A DNA stretch of 64,000 bases, from positions 82,107 to 146,106 of the forward strand of contig CALVUF010000005.1 in the NCBI GenBank assembly GCA_944363525.1. Reading direction: 5' to 3'. Made by a program: the position numbers and the translations under genes. The notes under the pieces were generated by a model, which was not told the origin of the DNA, did not search any database, and saw only the letters and a program-made list of their open reading frames with translations. Below are positions 45,565 to 53,962 of the stretch, piece by piece. The stretch is from an uncultured Bacilli bacterium. Its GTDB lineage: Bacteria > Bacillota_I > Bacilli_A > RFN20 > CAG-826. The number at the start of each line of letters is the position of its first letter. The first letter of the stretch is position 1.

Positions 45565-46668
45565 TTATTTGGCCTCCTTTTTCTTGGCTGGGATCTCGTC
45601 GAGCTTCCCGACCAGTTCGCTTAATAAGTCATCCATCGTGACCAAGCCGACGATTGTTCCATCCTTCCCTTTGACTAGAGCCATGTGGGTCTGCTCTTCG
45701 TTAAGGATATCGAAGGCGTCATCTAGAGTCTCGTCTTCTTCGACATAGACCGGGGGGAGTAAGGTCGAGCGGATCGAAAGGTGCTCATCGAGGTTATATT
45801 CTTGGAAATAGACGTTCGCGGATAAGATCCCGATGCATTCCTTTTCCTCGTCATCGATGACCGGGAAGCGGGAATAGGGCGAGCTCAACAATAACGAATT
45901 GACGTTGGCGATGGTCAAGTCCTTTTCCTTGATATAGGCGATGTTCTCTTTCTTCGTCAAAACCTGTTTGACGGGGATTGAGTCGAAAACGAAGGCTTTT
46001 GATAAGAGGGCTTGCTCATTGGCTTCAAAGAGATCCTCTTCCTTTTCAGTGATTTCGTCCTCGCTTTTGGCTTCCTTGGCCCGTTCGATGAAGTCTTCCT
46101 TCGTCAGCATGTTCTCATCGCTGATCTTAAAGATCTTATGGACGCCCTTAAGCAATAAGCGGAACAAGACGATGACCGGATATAAGACGATGCCGACTAA
46201 GAAATCAGGCCAAGCTAAGATGATGGCCATTTTATTCGGTATCGCTTTGGATAAGATCTTGGGGCAGGTGTCGCTGACGATATAGACCAAAAAGCCCATG
46301 ACGACGGTCGAGAATATGGCTTCGAGCTCAGGCATCCCGGCTTCTAAGCAGACTTCGTGGAAAATGACCGCGGCGATCGAGGACATCAAGGTCTGGACGA
46401 TGTTATTCCCGACTAAGACGGTGACCAAGGTGTCCTCGAAGCGCTCGGTGAGCCTCACGATGATTTTGCTGGTCAACGAGCCTTTGTCGGCCTCGACCTT
46501 GAAATGGTATTTATCGCAGTTGGAGAAGGAGTTTTCCGAAGCGGAAAATAGGCCCGACACCAGCAATAGGACCGCGATCAAAACTATTGCGCCCCATAAG
46601 GGCATGCCGTAGACGGTTATGTAACTACTACAGTCCGGGTCGAGCGAATCAACAAGAGGAACGTTCAT
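45565..46668 (-). CDS. CNNM-family membrane protein without CorC_HlyC domain
   Basis: The 367-aa paralogue of the next gene has a DUF21 domain (about 25-190) and CBS pair (SKAFVFDSIPVKQVLTKKENI..., MALVKGKDGTIVGLVTMDDLLSELVG) but ends soon after, lacking the CorC_HlyC domain. It may form heterodimers with the longer protein. A TATAAT box (46685-46680) lies 11 nt before the ATG and no ribosome binding site is present. Confidence 0.85.
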   Translation of the reverse strand: MNVPLVDSLDPDCSSYITVYGMPLWGAIVLIAVLLLVSGLFSASENSFSNCDKYHFKVEADKGSLTSKIIVRLTERFEDTLVTVLVGNNIVQTLMSSIAAVIFHEVCLEAGMPELEAIFSTVVMGFLVYIVSDTCPKILSKAIPNKMAIILAWPDFLVGIVLYPVIVLFRLLLKGVHKIFKISDENMLTKEDFIERAKEAKSEDEITEKEEDLFEANEQALLSKAFVFDSIPVKQVLTKKENIAYIKEKDLTIANVNSLLLSSPYSRFPVIDDEEKECIGILSANVYFQEYNLDEHLSIRSTLLPPVYVEEDETLDDAFDILNEEQTHMALVKGKDGTIVGLVTMDDLLSELVGKLDEIPAKKKEAK

Positions 46669-47003
46669 ATGACGGGCGAATTATACGCGGAGACGGGGGA
46701 GGTGTCAAATTAGCGAAGGGTGGGTCCGATTCTATCGAATCTTTTTCTTTTATCTCCAACCGCTTTTCGATCCTTCGTTTGGCCTCTTCTCCATTGACGA
46801 ATCGGCCCATTGTGCGTCTTCAAACCTTCATTGATAAGGGAAATGAGGTCCCGTTCACGGATGAATTTTTTGAAATAATCCATATCCATTACCACGAGAC
46901 GGAGATTATCACCTTTCTTGACAAAGACCGGTCCACCCGCCTCTAGGCAACGGCGTTCTAACGCTGCATGGTTGGCGAGTTCGCTTATGGGAACGATGAT
47001 CAT
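46649..47003 (-). pseudogene. Phd/YefM-type antitoxin gene with a frameshift
   Basis: Residues 1-66 (MIIVPISELANHAALERRC, PVFVKKGDNLRLVVMDMDYF, LISLINEGLKT) are a Phd/YefM antitoxin. The open frame then continues as THNGPIRQWRRGQ to a stop at 46710. A one-base shift near 46810-46820 instead gives MGRFVNGEEAKRRIEKRLEI, the usual C-terminal toxin-binding tail of such antitoxins. The shifted frame would end at 46649 inside the next gene. No toxin gene (RelE/ParE/Fic) adjoins it. Mutation, phase variation or a base-call error are all possible. Confidence 0.75.
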
Positions 47004-47128
47004 GGATAAGAGCCTCCGAGGTCAAAATGTTCCTACTTAATTATGAACAAAGCGAAAGATGTTTCCTTTTCCTCCCTTCTCGGGTATTAGCCGTCGGTCG
47101 GGCTTTGATGGAAAACGATGGGTTCTCC

Positions 47129-47156
47129 TTGTAAACGGCTACCTTTTAGGTAGAAT
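47129..47156 (+). promoter_or_regulatory. tyrS promoter
   Basis: TTGTAA (47129-47134), a 16-bp spacer and TAGAAT (47151-47156) place the transcription start near 47163, just before the ATG at 47167. Confidence 0.6.
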
Positions 47157-47166
47157 TATGGCCGTT

Positions 47167-48417
47167 ATGAGCACCTTATTGGATGAACTCAGGTATCGCG
47201 GCCTGATTGAGCAATTCTCCGACGAAGAGAAAATCGCGAAGCTGTTGGATGAGAAAGCCCCCGTTTATTGTGGCTTCGATCCCAGCGCCTCTTCGATGCA
47301 CCTTGGCAATTACGTCATGATCTCCCTTTTGAAGCGGTTCCAACGGGCCGGCCATAAGGTCATCGCCTTAGTCGGCGGGGCGACCGGGATGATCGGCGAC
47401 CCCTCGGGGAAAAGCAAGGAACGGAACCTCCAGACCGTCGAGGCCTTGGAGAAGAACACCGCCTCGATCAAAGCCCAGTTGGAACGCTATATCGATTTAA
47501 GCGACCCGGAGAAAGGCCAAGTCATCTCCAACTATGAATGGCTCGGGAACATGACCACGATCGAGTTCCTCCGGGACTATGGCAAATACTTCTCGATCAA
47601 TTACATGCTGTCGAAAGAGATCGTCAAAAGCCGGTTGGAAGCCGGCATCTCCTTCACCGAGTTTGCTTATCAGATTCTCCAGTCGATCGACTTCCTCCAT
47701 CTCTATCGGACCCTCGGGGTCAAGATCCAGTTAGGTGGCAACGATCAATGGGGCAACCTCACTTCCGGACTCGAATTGATCCGGAAAATCGAAGGCGACG
47801 AGGCCCCGGTCGGGGCCATGACCGCCCATCTAATCCTAAGAAGCGACGGCAAGAAGTTCGGCAAATCGGAGAAAGGGGCCCTCTTCCTCGACCCGAACCT
47901 CACCTCCCCTTACGCCTTATACCAATATTTCATGAACGTCACCGACGAGGACGCCATCCGCTTCCTCAAGGTTTTCTCCTTCCTCTCGCAAGAAGAGATC
48001 GAGGAAGTGGCCAAGGAACACTTTGCCGCGCCGGGCGCTCGGATCGGGCAGAAACGGGTGGCCTACGAAGTCGCCAAGGACATCCATGGCGAAGAGGCGG
48101 CCGATGAGGCCATCAAGATGAGCCAAGCCTTATTCTCTGGCGAAGTCGCCTCCTTAAGCGAAAAGGAGATCGAAGAGCTCTTCGGGGAATTCAAGAAAAC
48201 GGTCAAAGGACCGATTGCCTTGGAAGACCTGCTGATCGAACTAGGGGCCGCGACTTCCAAACGGGAAGCCCGGACCTTCGTGACCGGCAACTCGGTTGCC
48301 ATCAACGGAACCAAGGTTACCGATCCGAAGGCGACGATCGATGAATCGGTGCTGCTGCATGGCAAATACGTCATCGTCAAGCGGGGCAAGAAGAACTACT
48401 ATCTCGCCTCTTTCTAA
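47167..48417 (+). CDS. tyrS: Tyrosyl-tRNA synthetase
   Basis: TyrRS charges tRNA-Tyr. The protein has YCGFDPSASSMHLGN (the HIGH-equivalent region), GGATGMIGDPSGK, GNDQWGN, the KMSKS-like KKFGKSEKG and a C-terminal S4 domain (KREARTFVTGNSVAING). The frame is open upstream to 47059. I choose the ATG at 47167 (MSTLLDELRYRG), which fits the family and the promoter; an ATG at 47158 is an alternative. No T-box leader is visible. Confidence 0.95.
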   Translation: MSTLLDELRYRGLIEQFSDEEKIAKLLDEKAPVYCGFDPSASSMHLGNYVMISLLKRFQRAGHKVIALVGGATGMIGDPSGKSKERNLQTVEALEKNTASIKAQLERYIDLSDPEKGQVISNYEWLGNMTTIEFLRDYGKYFSINYMLSKEIVKSRLEAGISFTEFAYQILQSIDFLHLYRTLGVKIQLGGNDQWGNLTSGLELIRKIEGDEAPVGAMTAHLILRSDGKKFGKSEKGALFLDPNLTSPYALYQYFMNVTDEDAIRFLKVFSFLSQEEIEEVAKEHFAAPGARIGQKRVAYEVAKDIHGEEAADEAIKMSQALFSGEVASLSEKEIEELFGEFKKTVKGPIALEDLLIELGAATSKREARTFVTGNSVAINGTKVTDPKATIDESVLLHGKYVIVKRGKKNYYLASF

Positions 48418-48734
48418 CCCTTTCAGCAGTATCGATTGGCCTATCGCGTCGACTTTGTCGGTGCGATTTTTGCTTGTTAGAGAAGCCGTCGGCTTTTGTC
48501 TTGGCTATTTCCGAAAACCCGTAAATTCAGGAAAAGCGACATAAAACCCGGACAAAATCGCAAAAATCAAAGTGTTCACCCATTGCAGTTTAAGTCGTTT
48601 TTTCGTTATGTCGACAGAAAAGAAATCGATTCGCGATCGTCTATTCGATTCTTTCCTATAGGATAAACCTTCTCTTTCCCTTCTCTTCCCTGGCCAACCC
48701 CGGATCTTGTCTCGTTCTTCTTGAGTGTAAATCG
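48418..48734. other. Gene-free interval between tyrS and rpsD
   Basis: The convergent interval holds no convincing frame, RNA gene or repeat. No clear tyrS terminator was found. It is AT-rich and lacks the codon bias of the neighbours. Confidence 0.5.
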
Positions 48735-48765
48735 AAAAAGAAAAGCCCTAGGGGCGACCTAGGGC
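48735..48765 (-). terminator. Terminator of rpsD
   Basis: GCCCTAGG and CCTAGGGC form a perfect 8-bp stem around GGCGA. On the minus strand TTTTCTTTTT follows. Confidence 0.9.
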
Positions 48766-48788
48766 GATTTTTTGATCCTTACTCAGGA

Positions 48789-49394
48789 TTAGAGTTTCCG
48801 GTTGTAGTACTCGATGATGGCCGATTCGTTGATATCGCTCGGGAGTTCGTTTCTTTCCGGTTCCCGGGTGTAGACGCCTTCGAACTTCTCGGCATCGACA
48901 TTCACGTAGCCGACGGAAGCCGGGCGGGAATCGAGCGATTCCTTGACGACCTTGAGGGGCTTGTCGCCTTTAAGCGAGATCTTGTCGCCGACTTTGCAGA
49001 GGGCGGAGGGGATGTCGCACTTCTTGCCGTTGACCAAGATGTGGCCGTGGTTGACGAGTTGGCGGGCGGCCGCGCGGGTCCGGGCAAAGCCCATCCGGAA
49101 GACGAGGTTGTCAAGCCGGGACTCGAGGACGCGGAAGAAGGCTAAGCCAGTGACGGTCGGCTCTTTCTTCGCGATGAGGAAGAGGCGGCGGAATTGCCGT
49201 TCGTTAACCCCATAGAGGGTGCGGAGCTTCTGCTTCTCGAGGAGCTGGACGCCGTATTCGGATGGTTTCCGTTTCCGATCCTGCCCATGTTGTCCGGGGC
49301 CATAAGCCCGTTTCTTGAGTTCATCGCCGGTTTCGAGGACCGAGAAACCGAGATGGCGTGATTTCTTCCACACGCTGTCAGTGTACCTAGACAT
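48789..49394 (-). CDS. rpsD: 30S ribosomal protein S4
   Basis: The 201-aa protein has YGPGQHGQDRKRKPSEYG and an S4 RNA-binding domain (SRLDNLVFRMGFARTRAAARQLVNHGHILVNG) of the primary assembly protein. The N-terminus lacks the zinc cysteines (C- type). AAAGGAG lies 10 nt before the ATG. In Bacillota, S4 represses its own mRNA through a structured leader, and there is room for one here. Confidence 0.97.
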   Translation of the reverse strand: MSRYTDSVWKKSRHLGFSVLETGDELKKRAYGPGQHGQDRKRKPSEYGVQLLEKQKLRTLYGVNERQFRRLFLIAKKEPTVTGLAFFRVLESRLDNLVFRMGFARTRAAARQLVNHGHILVNGKKCDIPSALCKVGDKISLKGDKPLKVVKESLDSRPASVGYVNVDAEKFEGVYTREPERNELPSDINESAIIEYYNRKL

Positions 49395-49575
49395 ATCTAA
49401 ATGTCTCCTTTCTTCGCCTACGAAGACTAGAGCGGATCTTCCTTCTCCCCGGGTGTCGCAGCTTCGGCCACGTAGCTATGGCTTACTTTATTGCTAATCG
49501 CGACGTCAGACGGAAGAGTAGGTCCGTGCTGCTTCATACGCAGGCAGGATGATACCCCACTAGGTGGGGGAATGC
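49395..49575 (-). promoter_or_regulatory. Candidate structured 5' leader of rpsD
   Basis: About 170 nt of GC-rich, non-coding sequence precedes rpsD. On the minus strand it begins with a tight hairpin, CCCCAC-CTA-GTGGGG (49569-49555). CGGA/TCCG and further short stems follow. A TAAAAT box lies just upstream at about 49580. Position and size fit the S4 autoregulatory leader of Bacillota, but I could not align it to the known pseudoknot. Confidence 0.4.
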
Positions 49576-49790
49576 AAATGATTTTAGTATTCTGAAGGCC
49601 CTATCAAGACAACGACGAGCAAAATACCAGTTTTAGCGGCCAATTGTTTTATTCGGTTATTCCGACGATCGCATATCTAATGACGTCAGCGGCTTCCGAT
49701 TGGTTCCTAACATTAAGCAAATATTACTTCGATGATATCAAGGCAATTTTCTGCTGCTAAGATTGAAAATGGGAAATTTTCAGAAAACAT
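49576..49790. other. Gene-free AT-rich interval upstream of the lipoprotein operon
   Basis: I see no coding frame, RNA gene or notable repeat here apart from the likely rpsD promoter on the minus strand at its left edge. Confidence 0.45.
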
Positions 49791-49818
49791 TTGACACGAT
49801 TTTGACCGACCTTAGCAT
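49791..49818 (+). promoter_or_regulatory. Promoter of the three-gene lipoprotein operon
   Basis: A perfect TTGACA (49791-49796), a 16-bp spacer and TAGCAT (49813-49818) lie about 45 nt before the ATG. AAGGAAG is the ribosome binding site. Confidence 0.7.
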
Positions 49819-49864
49819 TTAACCGGCTGGAGCCAACTCCAATATTAAAGGAAGAGTAAAAACC

Positions 49865-52488
49865 ATGAAGAAAAAATCATTGTTGTTTGTCGCCTCTGCC
49901 GTTTTTGTTTTGGGGTCCTGCGGGCCCACGGATACGTCGAGTACCGAAAGCCCCTCAGAATCCACCCCCCCTCTTCATTAAGCGATTCCGATGAATCGTC
50001 TTCGAGCAGCTCCTCTTTGAGCTCTTCGAGCGAAGAGAAACAAGTAACGGTTGAGATCACCAGCACCGTCACCACCGTCGAGGCTGGAAAAACTATCACC
50101 TTGACCGCCAAAATCACCAATGGCAAAGATACCGATAAGGTGACTTGGACCAGTTCCGATACCAGCGTCGCCGCCATCGATGCGAACGGCGTTCTCACCG
50201 GCGTCAAGCCCGGGAAGGTCACGGTGACCGCCGCCGTCGCGGAAGCCAAAGACACCATTGAAGTCACCGTTACCGAAGCCCCCAAACCTGTCAGCGTCAA
50301 GATAACCGGCGTGCCCACCGGGACCATCTACACCGGCCAGACCATTGCTTTGGCCGCCTCGGTCGAAAACGGCGGGGATTTGACCCCCGCATGGTCGCTC
50401 GCCAAGGATCCCGCCACGATGGACGCGACCATCGACGCCGCCACCGGATCGCTCTATACCGGGACCATCGCCGGCAAGCTCACGGTCAAAGTGAATGTCG
50501 GCGATGCTTCCGATACTGCCGAATTGACCATCGCCGATATCAAAACGACCATCGAATCGGCCGTGGCGGGGGCGGTGGGGAAAGCCGCTAACGTCGCTTC
50601 CGGGTCCGTCAGCAAAACCGAAAATTATTCTGGATATCCTGGCACGCCAGAGATTACCAGCTACGAATATGGGACTGATTCGGTCAAATTGACCGGCACC
50701 GATTATTTTGGGGATGAAGTCACCACTTATGTTGTCGGGGCCAATGGATCCTATGTCGGAGTCGAATACGGATCAGACGGGTCCGTAAGCAAGAGCTATG
50801 AGACTTTTGAAGCCCCCGGTTATGCTTTCGCTAACGTAACCGATGACTACGATCTTTATTTCTATGGCGCCGAGGATTTGCTTGAAGGGACCTTCGCGAT
50901 GGCCAAAACCAACGCCAACAAAGACGCTAAATTTGGAACTACCGAAGATGGTTATTCCTATTCCTTTGGCGTCGCCAGCGAATGGGTCATGCGGGTGGTC
51001 GAAGTCGAATTCGCCTTGACGGCCAATGGCGAACTCGCCACGATCGAGCTTAGCTCGAAGAACTATTCCGGCGGATCCTTCGTCGTCGACCCTGAATACG
51101 GGACCGCGACCGTTAGCCCTGGCGCCGAGCCGAGTTCGGAAACCATCTATGAGGTCACTCAGACGATCGGGGCCCGGACGCTTACCGTTCCCTTCGATTA
51201 CGAAGGCCTATTCGCCAGCTCGTTCAAATTCTCCGATGAAGCGGGCAATATATATGAAAACGGAGATGAGGTTGAGATTCAGACCGGATCAACCATTCTA
51301 ACCTTGGTCGATGTCGCCCCTTCGACCGCCTCCTTCGATTTCGATGTCGTCGACGTGACTTCCGATAACGACGCCGTCTACGCTTACTTCAATAATTACG
51401 GCGGAGCCATCAACATCCAAGCTTCGGCCACCGGGGAAGCGACCTTGACCGTCAAGTCCACCAATTGCACCTACACGCTGCATTTGACCATCACTCCGGC
51501 GATGCCCAAGCAAATCAGCGTTACTCAATTCGTCCCGACCATCGAAGGGAAATACAACTCGACGGTCTTAGGCGGCGGCTCGGTTAACGGCTATGTCGGC
51601 ACCCCGTTGTATTTCAAGCCGTCGATTATGCCTCATGAAGCCAGTCAGGAATACACGGTCTCCGTCGAAGGCGAGGACGGACAATACACCCAAGAGATCA
51701 TTGACCTTCAGCTCGAATGGTCGATCTCGGAAGACACCGCCAAAATCGTCTTCAATGAAGCCGGATCCTACGAAGTGACCTTCGCTTCCTCGGTCTCCCC
51801 CGATATCAAGACGACCGCGACCATGGTCATCGCCAAAGCCCCCTCTATCGCCTCGGTGCTTGACGGCGAATACGCCTATAAGACCGGCGCCGGCGATAAT
51901 TATCAATACGCCGTTGACTTCACCCCAAGCGCCGATGATGGCCTTACTGGCACCGCGGTCTTGCATGATTATGGCGCCCAAGCCGAAGAGAGCGTCAGCT
52001 ATGTCGCGACCGAGCAAGAGGACGGCAGTTATAAACTTGCCTTCACCCACGTTGCCGGCGCAACCCTCAATTGGGAAATCTGGGTCAGTGCCAACTACGA
52101 AATCATTTATAAGCAAAACGCCTATAACCTCTGCACCTTCTCGCGGATTACCCCGGCTTACATCCTTAACGGCACTTGGGATAAGACCCTCGATGACGGA
52201 ACGACCCTCACCGTCCAATTCCTCGCCGGCAACTTCTCCCTCATGGCGATGAATTATGACGCGGAACCGTTCTGGTCGATCCAACTCGAAGCCTCCTATT
52301 CGATTGATGAGACCGCCGGCGACAAGGGGTATGAAGTCACCATCACCCCGAATGGGATGACTCCCTCGCTCGACGAGATCACCATTATCGACTTCGACGA
52401 CAAGATCTATTTGGCCGCCGACTATTCTTCCATCACCATCACCCTGACCATCGACGGGGTGGCCGCCGATTATGTCATCGAGGCTTAA
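49865..52488 (+). CDS. Big2-domain lipoprotein, interrupted by a frameshift in a C7 tract
   Basis: The ATG at 49865 encodes MKKKSLLFVASAVFVLGSC, a lipoprotein signal with Cys19, then a Ser/Thr linker, but meets a stop at 49979. The main frame, open to 52488, starts within SDSDESSSSSSS of the same linker. The two frames would join if the run of seven C at 49965-49971 had eight, giving about 874 aa. The mature protein has a Big2-type Ig-like domain (TLTAKITNGKDTDKVTWTSS, ANGVLTGVKPGKVTVTA), a second Ig-like domain, and beta-rich regions of unknown function. A TTG at 50017 could start a protein without a signal, which seems unlikely. The next gene overlaps by 17 bp. Confidence 0.8.
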
Positions 52489-53962
52489 TCGAACGCTGCT
52501 TTTGGTGAGTGGGGCCGCCCTTATCGGGTGCGCCCCCTCGCCCCTTTCTTCATCTTCCAAGTCTCCTTCGGCAACCCCTTCGACCCCGGTTGTTTCCAGC
52601 CCAACGCGAGGGGAGGGAATCGTTAAGTCGAGTTTGGTCTTGGCTAACACCGACGATTATTTGGAGATGGATAATTGCCCCTCGACCGGGGAGCAAAAGG
52701 TTCTGGTTATCCCTTGTCGTTTCGAAGGCGAGCCGGAATTCGATGATGATATCCTCTCAAAACTCAATCGGGCTTTCTTCGATGAGGATTTATCGGAAGA
52801 AGATGGATGCTACTATTCGGTGGCGGAATTCTATAGGCAAAGCAGCTACGGGGCTTTGACCTTAAGCGGGGAAGTGCTCGAGGTCGTGGACATTCCCTAT
52901 ACCGTCGAGGAAGCCGAAAAGGTCTCCTCGTATCTTCCTGGCCTTCCAGCTGAGCAATTGGCTTTAAGCGAGTTGAGCGATGAGAAGCTGAGGGAATACG
53001 ACCTCAACCATGATGGCTATGTCGACTCGGCCTGCTTCATCTATTCCTCGCCGATGGATTCGCGGACCGGTTCCTTCTGGGCCTGGACGGCGACTTTTGC
53101 CACTGAGCCGAATTTGGAACGGCCATCGTTCCGCCGTCACCTTTGGTGCGGGATCGAGAAGGTGAGCAACGACGATTATGATATCGATGCCCATACCCTC
53201 ATCCATGAGATGGGGCATGTTTTCGGCTTAAGGGATTATTATCCTAGCGACAACATGAATCTTTCCCTTGGGGGCCATTCGATGATGGATTACAACATCT
53301 CCGACCATGACCCTTATTCCAAGATGCTGCTCGGTTGGTTGGACCCGCTTTATTATGACTTCAAGCCGGGCCAGAGCCTGACTCTTGACTTAAAGCCACT
53401 GCAATCGGGCAATGAGGCGTTGCTATTGAACGCCAATTGGAACCATACCGTCATGGATGAGTATTTCCTCATCGAGTATTACACCCCGGATGGATTGAAT
53501 GCCCTCGATGCCGAAAAAGCCTATGACACCCGGCCTCAAGGATTCACCAAGCCTGGGCTTAAAGTCTATCATGTCGATTCCCGCATCGCCGAATGCCATT
53601 TCGATGAAGCGGGAGACGGGGTCTTCGACCGTTACGTCGACGCCATCCCAGAGGATAAGGGCGAGAGCTTTTATTTGATCGGGGCCAACGCCAATAACGT
53701 CGATTCCTATACCGATGCCAGCCGGGTCGGCCGTTATAAGCAGATTCAGTTGGTGGAGAATAAGACGGTCAATCGGCTGCAGTCGGGCTATCCGGCTGAT
53801 GACGATTCGCTTTTCTATGAAGGCGACGTCTTCTATTCCGCCGCCTGCCCAGCTTATATTAGCAATGGGCTATTCAATAACGGCGAGGAAATCGGCTTCA
53901 CCATTGCGGTCAATTCCTTAGGGGAAACCGCCAATCTAACCATAACCTATGAAGGGAAATGA
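52472..53962 (+). CDS. Secreted M6-like zinc metalloprotease lipoprotein
   Basis: The 496-aa protein has a lipoprotein signal (LLLVSGAALIGC, Cys20), a Ser/Pro linker and a metzincin-type zinc site HTLIHEMGHVFGLRDYY (HExxHxxGxxD form) with a GGHSMMDYN Met-turn about 20 residues later. The arrangement matches immune-inhibitor-A/M6-like proteases. DLNHDGYVDSA looks like a calcium-binding (dockerin/EF-like) loop. It is cell-surface anchored and probably cuts extracellular proteins; targets are unknown. Confidence 0.8.
   Translation: MSSRLNRTLLLVSGAALIGCAPSPLSSSSKSPSATPSTPVVSSPTRGEGIVKSSLVLANTDDYLEMDNCPSTGEQKVLVIPCRFEGEPEFDDDILSKLNRAFFDEDLSEEDGCYYSVAEFYRQSSYGALTLSGEVLEVVDIPYTVEEAEKVSSYLPGLPAEQLALSELSDEKLREYDLNHDGYVDSACFIYSSPMDSRTGSFWAWTATFATEPNLERPSFRRHLWCGIEKVSNDDYDIDAHTLIHEMGHVFGLRDYYPSDNMNLSLGGHSMMDYNISDHDPYSKMLLGWLDPLYYDFKPGQSLTLDLKPLQSGNEALLLNANWNHTVMDEYFLIEYYTPDGLNALDAEKAYDTRPQGFTKPGLKVYHVDSRIAECHFDEAGDGVFDRYVDAIPEDKGESFYLIGANANNVDSYTDASRVGRYKQIQLVENKTVNRLQSGYPADDDSLFYEGDVFYSAACPAYISNGLFNNGEEIGFTIAVNSLGETANLTITYEGK

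Noticed and set aside
44268..46668. True hemolysin genes
   Set aside because: The hemolysin C name is historical. DUF21, CBS and CorC_HlyC domains identify CNNM/CorC-type ion-transport-related proteins.
51568..52650. Long minus-strand open frame of 360 codons
   Set aside because: It lies opposite the Big2 lipoprotein and protease genes, whose sequence shows signal peptide, domains and codon bias. The antisense frame is Gly/Asp/Val-rich without motifs, a typical shadow of GC-biased coding DNA.
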